Source: JAKEHA01 sp964560355
GTDB taxonomy: Bacteria > Krumholzibacteriota > Krumholzibacteriia > WVZY01 > JAKEHA01
Direction of reading: 5' to 3'
NCBI GenBank assembly: GCA_964560355.1
Contig: CAZLLI010000030.1
Location: forward strand, 1-32,613
Length of the DNA: 32,613 bases
A program made the position numbers and the translations under genes. Within the stretch, counting starts at the first letter, position 1; the number at the start of each line of letters is the position of its first letter. Under the pieces are notes generated by a model, which saw only the letters and a list, made by a program, of their open reading frames with translations, ran no database searches and was not told the origin of the DNA. Below, piece by piece: positions 1 through 7,164 of this stretch.

Positions 1-359
1 TGCAGGTCGCGCACAACGTCGTCCTGGGAGAGAACTCCGTGGTGGCGGCGCAGGCCGGTATCTCCGGCAGCACCGAGATCGGCAACGGTGTCGTGCTGGG
101 TGGCCAGGCGGGTTTGGCCGGCCACATCGTGGTCGGCGATCGCAGCGTGATAGCGGCGCAAGCGGGTGCCACCAAAGACGTGCCCGCCGGCATGGTGGTG
201 TCGGGGTACCCGGCGCGCGAGCACTCGCTCGCCAAGAGGCTCTTCGCGCACACCGCGATGCTGCCGGAATTGTTCAAGCGCGTGAAACAGCTCGAGCAGC
301 GCCTGCGCGCGCTGGAGGAAGGAGGCCGACGTGATTCGTCAACAACGAACGATCGCTAA
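1..359 (+). CDS. lpxD: LpxD, UDP-3-O-acylglucosamine N-acyltransferase (3' end only)
   Basis: This is the C-terminal end of the enzyme that N-acylates UDP-3-O-acyl-glucosamine, the third step of lipid A synthesis, in the cytoplasm. The 5' part lies outside the window; the reading frame is open from base 3. The visible part holds left-handed beta-helix hexapeptide repeats (VAHNVVLGENSVVAAQAG, then ISGSTEIGNG), which match the LpxD region around its catalytic histidine. A short C-terminal helical tail rich in Leu, Glu and Arg follows, as is usual for LpxD. The stop at 357-359 lies inside the next gene, lpxC-fabZ, which starts at 331, so the two are probably translationally coupled. Identification is firm because of both the repeats and the lpx neighbours. 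Confidence 0.9.
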   Translation, partial: QVAHNVVLGENSVVAAQAGISGSTEIGNGVVLGGQAGLAGHIVVGDRSVIAAQAGATKDVPAGMVVSGYPAREHSLAKRLFAHTAMLPELFKRVKQLEQRLRALEEGGRRDSSTTNDR

Positions 360-1644
360 CGAGTTCGTGATCGAAGGCCTCGGCCTCCACACCGGCAACA
401 CGGTGAAGATGCGGGTAAGACCGGCGCCCGCGGGCACCGGCATCAAGTTCATCCGCGTCGACTTGAAGCCCGCGGTCGAGATTCCCGCCAACGTCACCAG
501 TATTCCGAACCAGGCGGCGTCGTACCGTAACACCACCATTTCGAACGGCCCCGCCGAGATCCATACCGTCGAGCACGTCTTGGCGACGTGTTACGGGCTC
601 GGCATCGACAACTTGATCATCGAGATCGACGCCAACGAGCCGCCCGAGCCCGCCTCCGGCACCTACGCCGCCTACGTGCGCGCGTTCGAGCAAGCGGGCA
701 CGGTCAACCAGGGCTCGCCGGCCGATATCTTCACCGTCGACCGCGCGGTGACGCTCAAGGAGAACGGCATCGAGATCCACGCCGTTCCCGCGGACGATTT
801 TCGTGTGAGCTTCACCATCCAATACGACAACCCGCAGATCGGGACCCAGTACGCGAGCTTCACCGTCTCGCCCGACGTGTTCGAGAAGGAGATCGCGCCC
901 GCGCGGACCTTCGTGATGTTCGACGACGTCGAGCGCTTGCGCACGATGGGACTCATCAAGGGCGGCAATCTCGGCAACGCGCTCGTGTTCACGCGCGACG
1001 GCGTCATGAACGAAGAGTCGCTGCGTTTTCCCGACGAATGCGTGCGCCACAAGATCCTCGATCTCATCGGGGACCTCTCGCTGTTGGGGTCGCCGATCAA
1101 GGGGCACGTGCACGCGGTGCGCTCGGGGCACGCCGCCAACGTGCGCTTCGTGCGCAAGCTCTGGGACATCCACCAGGGCAAGAAGCGCTCCGCGACCGCC
1201 GCCGACGCGGGCGTGTGGGACATCAATTTGATCCAAGAGATCATGCCGCACCGCTATCCGTTCCTGCTCGTCGACCGCATCATCGAGCTCGAGGACCGCA
1301 AGCGCGTGGTCGGTATCAAGAACGTGACCATCAACGAGCCGTTTTTCAACGGCCACTTTCCGGGCCATCCCATCATGCCCGCCGTCCTCATCATCGAGGC
1401 CATGGCGCAAACGGGCGGTGTGATGCTGCTCAATACCGTCGACGATCCCAAGAAGTACCTGGTGTACTTCACACGCGTCGACAAAGCCAAGTTTCGTCGC
1501 CCCGTGCTGCCCGGCGACCAGCTCCGTTTCGAGCTGGAGATGAAATCGCTGCGGCGCGGGCTGTGCACGATGCAAGGATTCGCTTACGTCGACGGCAAGC
1601 TGGCGGCAGAGGCCGAACTGTCTTCCGTCATCGTGGAGCGATGA
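331..1644 (+). CDS. lpxC/fabZ: Bifunctional LpxC-FabZ: UDP-3-O-acyl-GlcNAc deacetylase / 3-hydroxyacyl-ACP dehydratase
   Basis: A 437-residue fusion. Residues about 1-283 are LpxC, the zinc deacetylase that commits UDP-3-O-acyl-GlcNAc to lipid A. Candidate zinc ligands are H82 (TVEH), H240 and D244 (HKILDLIGDL); E81 and H267 (SGHAAN) fit the catalytic pair. Residues about 298-437 are FabZ, with the hot-dog motif FFNGHFPGHPIMPAVLIIEA and catalytic H342 and E356. The linker is only about 15 residues. The GTG start at 331 follows a clear GGAGG at 320-324 and overlaps lpxD by 29 bases. Such fusions are known mainly from Bacteroidetes/Chlorobi and relatives. An oddity is ASGT at 108-111, where most LpxC proteins have DGS in the loop after EPP. 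The fusion ties lipid A commitment to the dehydratase that draws on the same hydroxyacyl-ACP pool. Confidence 0.95.
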   Translation: MIRQQRTIANEFVIEGLGLHTGNTVKMRVRPAPAGTGIKFIRVDLKPAVEIPANVTSIPNQAASYRNTTISNGPAEIHTVEHVLATCYGLGIDNLIIEIDANEPPEPASGTYAAYVRAFEQAGTVNQGSPADIFTVDRAVTLKENGIEIHAVPADDFRVSFTIQYDNPQIGTQYASFTVSPDVFEKEIAPARTFVMFDDVERLRTMGLIKGGNLGNALVFTRDGVMNEESLRFPDECVRHKILDLIGDLSLLGSPIKGHVHAVRSGHAANVRFVRKLWDIHQGKKRSATAADAGVWDINLIQEIMPHRYPFLLVDRIIELEDRKRVVGIKNVTINEPFFNGHFPGHPIMPAVLIIEAMAQTGGVMLLNTVDDPKKYLVYFTRVDKAKFRRPVLPGDQLRFELEMKSLRRGLCTMQGFAYVDGKLAAEAELSSVIVER

Positions 1645-1662
1645 ACCGAAGGGGGCACTACG

Positions 1663-2457
1663 GTGCGCACGTATAACCTCAAGAAGACCGAGATCCATCC
1701 GACCGCCGTCATCCATCCGTGGGCGCGCATCGGCGAAGGGGTCAAGATCGGCCCGTACACCGTGATCGGCGAGAACGTCGAAGTCGGTGACGAGTGCGAG
1801 ATCGGCTCCAACGTCTTGATCGAAGGCGCGACCAAGATTGGACGCAACAACAAGTTCTTCCACGGCGCCAGCGTCGGCACCGCCCCGCAGGACCTCAAGT
1901 ACCACGGCGAGACCACGCACCTCGTCATCGGCGACGACAACGTGTTTCGCGAATTCGTGACGCTCAACCTCGCCACCGGCGAGGGCGAGTCGACCGTCAT
2001 CGGCAGCAAGTGTTTGCTGATGGCGTACGTTCATGTCGCCCACAACTGTGTGATCGGGAGCGAAGTCATCCTGGCCAACGCGGTGAACCTCGCCGGACAC
2101 GTCACCATCGACGACTTCGTCACCATCGGCGGGCTCACCCCGGTGCACCAGTTCGTGCGCATCGGCAAGTACGCGTTCATCGGGGGCGGCAGCCGCATCG
2201 AGCGCGACGTGCCCCCCTTCATCAAGCTGGCGGGGAATCCGCCGCAGATCTACGGGCTCAATTCGATCGGGCTCGAGCGCCGCGGCTTCGACGCCGAGCG
2301 CCGCGCCCACGTCAAGGCGATCTACAAGCTCCTCTATCGGAGCGACCTCAACGTGACGCAGGTGATCGAGGCCCTCGACGGCGACGACTGGGACAGCGCC
2401 GACGCCGCCGAGATGGCGCAGTTCCTGCGTCATTGCGAGCGCGGCATCACCAAGTAG
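1663..2457 (+). CDS. lpxA: LpxA, acyl-ACP--UDP-N-acetylglucosamine O-acyltransferase
   Basis: LpxA is a trimeric cytoplasmic enzyme that moves a 3-hydroxyacyl chain from ACP to UDP-GlcNAc, the first lipid A step. The 264-residue length is normal. Hexapeptide repeats fill residues 10-190, and the C-terminal helical domain starts near 205 (GLERRGF). The catalytic His is H127 in HVAHNC, and PQDLKY at 75-80 matches the sugar-binding QDLKY of the E. coli enzyme. The GTG start at 1663 has GAAGGGGG about 8 bases upstream and lies 18 bases after lpxC-fabZ. One departure: the loop usually reading (H/N)RGT after the VTI strand is NLAT here (residues 102-105). Because the next gene could alter the sugar nucleotide, this loop is relevant to substrate choice; see findings. 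Confidence 0.95.
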   Translation: MRTYNLKKTEIHPTAVIHPWARIGEGVKIGPYTVIGENVEVGDECEIGSNVLIEGATKIGRNNKFFHGASVGTAPQDLKYHGETTHLVIGDDNVFREFVTLNLATGEGESTVIGSKCLLMAYVHVAHNCVIGSEVILANAVNLAGHVTIDDFVTIGGLTPVHQFVRIGKYAFIGGGSRIERDVPPFIKLAGNPPQIYGLNSIGLERRGFDAERRAHVKAIYKLLYRSDLNVTQVIEALDGDDWDSADAAEMAQFLRHCERGITK

Positions 2458-2460
2458 CAC

Positions 2461-3435
2461 GTGGGACTGCGGGTCGGAGTCGCGGGCACGGGGCGCTTGG
2501 GTCGCGCCCACGTGCGCGTGCTCCGCTCGTTGCCCGCGGTGGCGCACGTCGCGTGCTTCGACGCCGATAAGGATCGCGCGCGCGCGGTGGCCGATGAATT
2601 CGGCGCCACCGCGTGCGATTCGCTGCGCGCGCTCTTCGACGCGGTCGACGCGGTCGTGGTGGTCACGAGCACGTCGGCGCACGCGGAGGTGGCGCTGGCC
2701 GCGATCGCGGCCGGCAAGGACGTCTTCGTCGAAAAGCCCATCACCTCCACGCTCGCCGACGGCGAAGCGCTGGTGCGGGCCGCGCGCGAAACCGGTCGCA
2801 TTCTCCAGGTCGGCCACATCGAGCGCTTCAACGGCGCCATCGAAGCGGTGCTGCCGCGCATCGGCGCGCCGCTCTTCGTCGAAGTCCACCGCCTCGCCCC
2901 CTTCACCATTCGCGGCGCCGACGTCTCGGTGGTGATGGACCTCATGATCCACGACCTCGACCTGCTCGGCGTGCTGGTGGGGGAGCGTCCTGCCGACGTG
3001 CGCGCGAAAGGCGCCGCCATCATCACCAACGAGCCGGACATCGTGAATGCGCGTCTCGAATACGAGGGCGGGTGCGTCGCCAACGTGACCGCGAGCCGCG
3101 TCACCGCCGCTCCCATGCGCAAGGTGCGCGTGTTTTCGCACAACGGGTACTTCTCGATCGACCTCTTGGCCGGTGTCGCCACCCATTACCAGAAGGGCCC
3201 GCGCCTCGCCGAGCAGCTCACGGCGCTCAAGGGCGGCGCGTCGGTCGGCCTCTCCGACATGGTGCGCGTCGAGCAGCTGCGCGGGGACGGCGTCGAACCG
3301 TTGGTGAAGGAACTAGCCGCCTTCTGCCGCGCGCTCGAGAACCGCAGCGCGCCGCCCGTCACCGGCGAAGACGGCCTCGAAGCGATGCGCCTCGCTACGA
3401 CCGTGCTTGATCGAGTCGGGCCCGCCCGCGTTTAA
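2461..3435 (+). CDS. Gfo/Idh/MocA-family NAD(P)-dependent oxidoreductase in the lpx operon (GnnA-like candidate)
   Basis: A 324-residue sugar or sugar-nucleotide dehydrogenase. The N-terminal Rossmann fold has VGVAGTGRLGRAHV (GxGxxG at residues 9-14). The family lysine is K92 in VEKP, and the second catalytic motif is D160-x3-H164 in VMDLMIHDLDLL. The GTG start at 2461 is three bases after the lpxA stop, and no good Shine-Dalgarno is seen, which suggests coupling. Position between lpxA and lpxB is exactly where gnnA sits in Acidithiobacillus ferrooxidans. There GnnA oxidises the 3-hydroxyl of UDP-GlcNAc so that GnnB can aminate it. No GnnB-like aminotransferase lies in this window, so the GnnA role is a hypothesis. 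Other lpx-linked Gfo/Idh proteins have no known function. Confidence 0.85.
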   Translation: MGLRVGVAGTGRLGRAHVRVLRSLPAVAHVACFDADKDRARAVADEFGATACDSLRALFDAVDAVVVVTSTSAHAEVALAAIAAGKDVFVEKPITSTLADGEALVRAARETGRILQVGHIERFNGAIEAVLPRIGAPLFVEVHRLAPFTIRGADVSVVMDLMIHDLDLLGVLVGERPADVRAKGAAIITNEPDIVNARLEYEGGCVANVTASRVTAAPMRKVRVFSHNGYFSIDLLAGVATHYQKGPRLAEQLTALKGGASVGLSDMVRVEQLRGDGVEPLVKELAAFCRALENRSAPPVTGEDGLEAMRLATTVLDRVGPARV

Positions 3436-3442
3436 TCCCCGC

Positions 3443-4561
3443 ATGGCGCCGACGGGCGACATCGTGTTGTGCGCCGGCGAGCTGTCGGGCGACATGCACG
3501 CCGCGCACGTGGTGGCGGAGCTCGCCCGACGCGGCGGCGCGCGCGTCACCGGCATGGGCGGCGCCCACTGCGCACAGGCGGGCATGGACGTCCGCTTCCA
3601 CCACCGCGACTACGCCGTCATCGGATTCACCGGCGTCCTGGCCGGCCTCCCCAAGTTCATCGCGCTCGAGCGCGCGATGAAGTCTCTCATCGACCGCGCG
3701 TCGCTCTTCATCGCGGTCGACTACCCGGGACTCAATCTGCGCCTGTGCGAGTACGCGCGGCGCCGCGGCGTGCCGGTCCTCTATTACATAGCGCCGCAGG
3801 TATGGGCGTGGGGCGCGGGGCGCGTCGCGCGCATGAAGCGCTGCGTCGACCGCGTCGCGGTCGTGCTCCCGTTCGAAACCGAGATCTACGCGCGCGCCGG
3901 CATAGCGGTCGAGTTCGTCGGGCACCCGTTCGTGGTCGACCACGAGTTGCCACTGCCGCGCCCGGAGTCGGCCCGCGAGTGGGTGGCCCTGCTCCCGGGG
4001 AGCCGCGAGTCGGAGGTGCGCCACATGCTCCCGCTCGTGATCGAAGCGGCGGCGCGCCTCGCGCAACGGCGGCGGGGGTCGCGCTTCGTGATCGCGAAGA
4101 GCCCGGTGGTGGCGGAGGCGCTGTACCGTTCCGAGTTGGCGCGCGCGTCGTTCGACGCCCGCCTCGAGCCCGACGCGGTCGCGGCACTCGCGGGCGCGCG
4201 CGCGGCGCTGGTGGCGTCGGGGACCGCGACCTTGCAGGCCGCACTCCTGGAGACGCCGCTCGCGATCGTGTATCGCACCGGCGCGCTCAATTACTTCCTG
4301 GCGCGACGGCTGGTGACGATCGAGCACGTGGGTTTGGTCAACGTGTTGCTCGGCGAAGGCGTGGCGCCGGAGTTCGTGCAGGAGCGCGCGCAACCCGGCG
4401 CCATCGCGGACGCGCTCGCGTCGCTTCTGGACGATGCGCCGCGCCGTGCGTCGATGCTCGCGCGCTTTCGGACCCTGCACACGAGCTTGGCCGGCGGCGC
4501 GGGTGCCGCGCGCGTGGCCGAGATCGCGCTCGAGCTCGTGCGCGGAAAGGCGCGCGCGTGA
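3443..4561 (+). CDS. lpxB: LpxB, lipid-A-disaccharide synthase
   Basis: LpxB is a GT19-family, membrane-associated inverting glycosyltransferase that joins UDP-2,3-diacylglucosamine and lipid X to form the lipid A disaccharide. At 372 residues it is of normal length. The N-terminal motif CAGELSGDMHAA corresponds to GExSGD. The catalytic aspartate is D93 in AVDYPGLNL, and IAPQVWAWG and a C-terminal SGTATLQAALLETPLAIVYR segment are also typical. I chose the ATG at 3443, seven bases after the previous stop. An upstream in-frame ATG at 3407 would add 12 residues and overlap the oxidoreductase gene, and GELSGD normally sits near the N-terminus. The 3' end overlaps the next start by four bases (GTGA). 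Confidence 0.95.
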   Translation: MAPTGDIVLCAGELSGDMHAAHVVAELARRGGARVTGMGGAHCAQAGMDVRFHHRDYAVIGFTGVLAGLPKFIALERAMKSLIDRASLFIAVDYPGLNLRLCEYARRRGVPVLYYIAPQVWAWGAGRVARMKRCVDRVAVVLPFETEIYARAGIAVEFVGHPFVVDHELPLPRPESAREWVALLPGSRESEVRHMLPLVIEAAARLAQRRRGSRFVIAKSPVVAEALYRSELARASFDARLEPDAVAALAGARAALVASGTATLQAALLETPLAIVYRTGALNYFLARRLVTIEHVGLVNVLLGEGVAPEFVQERAQPGAIADALASLLDDAPRRASMLARFRTLHTSLAGGAGAARVAEIALELVRGKARA

Positions 4562-5199
4562 AGGCGTCGCTCACGATCGTCCCGCCGATCGGCGCGGTGG
4601 TGATTCGCGCGCTCGCGGTCACGTGGCGGCTGCGCGTACGCGGGCGCGAACACGTCGACGAAGCGCGCCGCATCCACGACCGCATCGTATTCGCGTTCTG
4701 GCACGGGCGCATGCTTCCGCTCGCGTACCTCCACCGGGGCGAGGGCGCGCGCGTGCTCGCGAGCGAGCACCACGACGGCGAGCTCTTGGGCCGCACCATC
4801 GGCTATCTCGGCTTCGGCCACGTGCGCGGCTCGAGCACGCGCGGCGGCACCAAGGCGATTCTGGGGCTGGCCGACGCGGTGCGCGCGGGCTACGACATCG
4901 GACTCACCGTCGACGGCCCGCGCGGCCCGCGCTACCAGGTGAAGCCGGGCGTGGTCGAGCTCGCGAAGCTGACCGGCGCGGCCATCGTCCCGGTGACGAC
5001 GGGTTCGCGGCGCCACAAGACCTTCGCGTCGTGGGACGCGTTCGAGCTGCCGGCGCCGTTCACGCGCGTGGTGGTCGAGTACGGGGCGCCCATTCGTGTC
5101 CCCCAGGACGCCGACCGCGCCGCGCAGGACGAGAAGCGGCGCGACGTCGAAGAGAGCCTGCGGCGCATCACGGAGTCGTGCGACCGCGACGCGCGATGA
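4558..5199 (+). CDS. DUF374-family lysophospholipid acyltransferase-like protein, candidate lipid A late acyltransferase (LpxJ-like)
   Basis: A 213-residue protein of the DUF374 branch of the acyltransferases. An N-terminal hydrophobic stretch (IVPPIGAVVIRALAV) may dip into the inner membrane. The family motifs are FAFWHGRMLPL (His of the active site), SEHHDGELL, RGSSTRGGTKAI and the substrate loop TVDGPRGPRYQVKPG. The GTG start at 4558 overlaps the lpxB stop and has CGGAAAGG just upstream. DUF374 includes LpxJ of Helicobacter and Campylobacter, which adds a secondary acyl chain to lipid A and can act before Kdo is attached. The place between lpxB and lpxK supports such a role. No LpxL/LpxM homologue is visible in the window. 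A general lysophospholipid acyltransferase is the alternative. Confidence 0.85.
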   Translation: MKASLTIVPPIGAVVIRALAVTWRLRVRGREHVDEARRIHDRIVFAFWHGRMLPLAYLHRGEGARVLASEHHDGELLGRTIGYLGFGHVRGSSTRGGTKAILGLADAVRAGYDIGLTVDGPRGPRYQVKPGVVELAKLTGAAIVPVTTGSRRHKTFASWDAFELPAPFTRVVVEYGAPIRVPQDADRAAQDEKRRDVEESLRRITESCDRDAR

Positions 5200-6251
5200 C
5201 GCCGCCTTCCATGCACACGTGGGACGGAATCCCGGCGCTGCGCCCGCTGTCGTGGCTCTACGGAGCGGCGGTGGCGGGTGTACGCGCGCTGCGCGCACCG
5301 GGTCGTCCCGCGTCGTCGTCTCCGCGAATCGTGTCGATCGGTAATCTCGAAGTGGGCGGGAGCGGGAAGACACCGCTGTGCGCGTGGTGCCTCGAGCGAG
5401 CGCGCGACGCCGGCCGGCGCGTCGCCTACGCAAGCCGCGGCTTCGGCGGTGACGCCGAGCGCGGGCCCCTGGTGTCGATGGTGCTCGGAGCGGGTGCGCC
5501 GCCGCCGGACTCGTTCGCGGGTTTGCGCGTAGTAGCTCACGACGCGGACCTCGCGCGAGCGCTCGGCGACGAGGCCGCCCTTGTGGCGCGGCGCGCCCCG
5601 GAAGCGACCGTTGTCGTCGCGCGCGACAAGCGGCGTGCGATCGGCGCGGCCGCGCGCGCCGGCGCCGAGATCGTGATCGTCGACGACGCCTTCCAGTCGT
5701 TCGCGCTCGCGCGCCACGTCGACGTGGTGCTGCTCGACGCGCGCCGCCCGCTCGCCAACGGCCTGGTGCTGCCGGCGGGGCGCTTGCGGGAAGCGCCCTC
5801 CGCCCTCGCGCGCGCGGACGTGGTCGTGTTCAACGGCGCCGCCGACGCGGACGCGGTGGCGGAGGCGCGTGTGCGCGTGGCGCGTTGGTTGCGGCCGCAC
5901 CAGCGCGTGCTGGGGCTCTCGCGCAGCGTGACAGTTAGCGCGGCCAACGTGGCCGCGCACGGTACACCGCGCGCCGTCGTGCTGGCGTGCGCGGTGGCGC
6001 GCCCCGACGACGTGCGCGCGTCGGTCGAAGCAGTGGGCGTCGGCGTCGACCGCGTGCTCGCGTGGCGCGACCACCACCGCTACACGGCATCCGACGTGGA
6101 TGCGATCCGCGCGCGCGCGCGCGGCGTCGTCACCACGGAGAAGGACTGGGTCAAGCTCGAGCGCTTCGACTGGGGCGACACGCCGGTGTGGGTGGCGCGG
6201 CTCGACGTCGCCGTCGTGGGGACGGACGACGGGGCGTGGCTGTTGGGATAA
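5196..6251 (+). CDS. lpxK: LpxK, tetraacyldisaccharide 4'-kinase
   Basis: LpxK is an inner-membrane P-loop kinase that phosphorylates the 4' position of the lipid A disaccharide. The Walker A loop is GGSGKTP at residues 54-60, preceded by the family strand IVSIGNLEVG. The kinase hallmark DDAFQ (usually DDGLQ or DDAFQ) and the following LPAGRLRE and TTEKDWVKL near the C-terminus are all diagnostic. The ATG at 5196 overlaps the preceding TGA by four bases; a second Met at 5211 is a possible alternative. Length is 351 residues, slightly longer than E. coli LpxK. This is the last gene of the lpx run. No waaA (Kdo transferase) follows, although many lpx clusters have it next to lpxK. Confidence 0.95.
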   Translation: MTPPSMHTWDGIPALRPLSWLYGAAVAGVRALRAPGRPASSSPRIVSIGNLEVGGSGKTPLCAWCLERARDAGRRVAYASRGFGGDAERGPLVSMVLGAGAPPPDSFAGLRVVAHDADLARALGDEAALVARRAPEATVVVARDKRRAIGAAARAGAEIVIVDDAFQSFALARHVDVVLLDARRPLANGLVLPAGRLREAPSALARADVVVFNGAADADAVAEARVRVARWLRPHQRVLGLSRSVTVSAANVAAHGTPRAVVLACAVARPDDVRASVEAVGVGVDRVLAWRDHHRYTASDVDAIRARARGVVTTEKDWVKLERFDWGDTPVWVARLDVAVVGTDDGAWLLG

Positions 6252-6260
6252 AAGCACGAA

Positions 6261-6287
6261 CGCCGCGGGGCATAGTGCCCCGCGGCG
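6261..6287. terminator. Bidirectional hairpin terminator between lpxK and the convergent lipoprotein gene
   Basis: A perfect 12-bp stem (6261-6272 with 6276-6287) closed by the three-base loop TAG lies ten bases after the lpxK stop and 33 bases after the stop of the minus-strand gene. On the minus strand it is followed, after about ten bases, by TTTT; on the plus strand by a less T-rich CGCTTCGAGTTT. Its position between two convergent genes fits a shared terminator. Confidence 0.75.
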
Positions 6288-6320
6288 CTCGCTTCGAGTT
6301 TGGAGGTAGGCCTTGGGGCC

Positions 6321-6866
6321 TTACTCGAGATTGACGGCGTCCGAGAAGTTGACCGAGATCGAAGCCTGCACTTCGAACTCTTCCTCGGTCCCGACTTCGC
6401 GGCCGTGGAACGTAATGTCGGCGCGCATCCCGACCTGGTTGGGCGAGCCAATCAAGCCCGAGAGAATGGGGCCGCTCTTGTCGCCCCAGGTAACCAGGCG
6501 AATGACGGCGTCGGTCTCCTCACCCGTGGTGATGTAGATGTTCGACGATTCGTCGCGCGCGGGAAGAGCGCCGCTGCCACCGTCGGTGCGCGTCCAGGCA
6601 ATGTGATAGCTGTCGATCATGACCTGGTTGTGCGTCGTGCCGGTGACGAGCGCGTTGTACGGACGCGACTGGAAGATGACCGGGATCAGATCCTCGGCCA
6701 CGTACGCCGGGTCGGTACCGTTGTCGACGAGGACGTCGCTCTGAACCGGCGCGCCGCCGTTGAACTCCAAGATGCTCACGACGTTGCGGCCCGACTCGGG
6801 CGCGTCGTCGCAGGCGACCATAGCCGCGAAGGCGATGGCGAGTAACGCGATGGAACGCTTCGACAT
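6321..6866 (-). CDS. Hypothetical lipoprotein, probably beta-sandwich, under a sigma-54-type promoter
   Basis: A 181-residue protein of unknown function. It starts with a lipoprotein signal (MSKRSIALLAIAFAAMVAC) and the cysteine at residue 19 is the likely lipidation site, followed by DD. The rest has alternating short hydrophobic and polar stretches (NQVMIDSYHIAWTRTDGG, ITTGEETDAVIRLVTW, EFEVQASISVNFSD). This suggests an immunoglobulin-like beta-sandwich exported to the periplasm or cell surface. A perfect AGGAGG lies at 6880-6875, eight bases before the ATG. It is a single-gene unit facing away from nadB and ends at the shared terminator at 6261-6287. I do not recognise a named family. Confidence 0.8.
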   Translation of the reverse strand: MSKRSIALLAIAFAAMVACDDAPESGRNVVSILEFNGGAPVQSDVLVDNGTDPAYVAEDLIPVIFQSRPYNALVTGTTHNQVMIDSYHIAWTRTDGGSGALPARDESSNIYITTGEETDAVIRLVTWGDKSGPILSGLIGSPNQVGMRADITFHGREVGTEEEFEVQASISVNFSDAVNLE

Positions 6867-6943
6867 GAAACCTACCTCCTAAAAGGGTGTTTCCCGCGCG
6901 CGCGGCCGATCAAGGCGCGGACGTGGGTAATCGGTGGGGCCTA

Positions 6944-6963
6944 TTCGCAATCGTCGTGCCAGG
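6944..6963 (-). promoter_or_regulatory. Sigma-54 (RpoN) promoter, near-consensus
   Basis: On the minus strand this reads CCTGGCACGACGATTGCGAA. It matches TGGCACG-N4-TTGC completely, with the invariant GG at 6960-6959 and GC at 6948-6947 separated by exactly ten bases. Transcription would start near 6935 and give a leader of about 70 bases before the lipoprotein ATG at 6866. Orientation and distance fit that gene. It predicts an RpoN and an enhancer-binding protein encoded elsewhere. Confidence 0.75.
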
Positions 6964-7086
6964 CGAGAATTCCACTCCGAACGACGAAGGCGTGTGTTGA
7001 TAACGCGTTAGGACGCCGCCCAGGGAGCGGGGGCGGCCCCGTCGAGGCCTCATCGTGTGCAAACTGCGTGTCGCGGGGGATCGTTG

Positions 7087-7116
7087 TTGCAAATCGGGGC
7101 GCGTCTTGCCTAGCAT
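7087..7116 (+). promoter_or_regulatory. Possible sigma-70-type promoter for the nadB-bsh operon
   Basis: TTGCAA at 7087-7092 and TAGCAT at 7111-7116 are separated by 18 bases. The predicted start is about 42 bases upstream of the nadB start. The intergenic gap 6867-7164 also holds a ten-base palindrome TAACGCGTTA at 7001-7010; I see no other gene in it. Confidence 0.35.
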
Positions 7117-7164
7117 CGAGAGCACTCCCGCATCCCAAGAAAGCGCTTCGAGTTAAGACGATCC

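Noticed and set aside
274..3186. A 970-codon open frame on the minus strand across the lpx genes
   Set aside because: It lies antisense to four well-supported genes, has His/Arg/Asp-rich low-complexity translation and no family motif. Long stop-free antisense frames are expected at this GC content.
4699..4716. TGGCACG-containing stretch in the DUF374 gene
   Set aside because: It lies within coding sequence, the spacing to TGC is wrong for sigma-54, and no gene starts suitably downstream.
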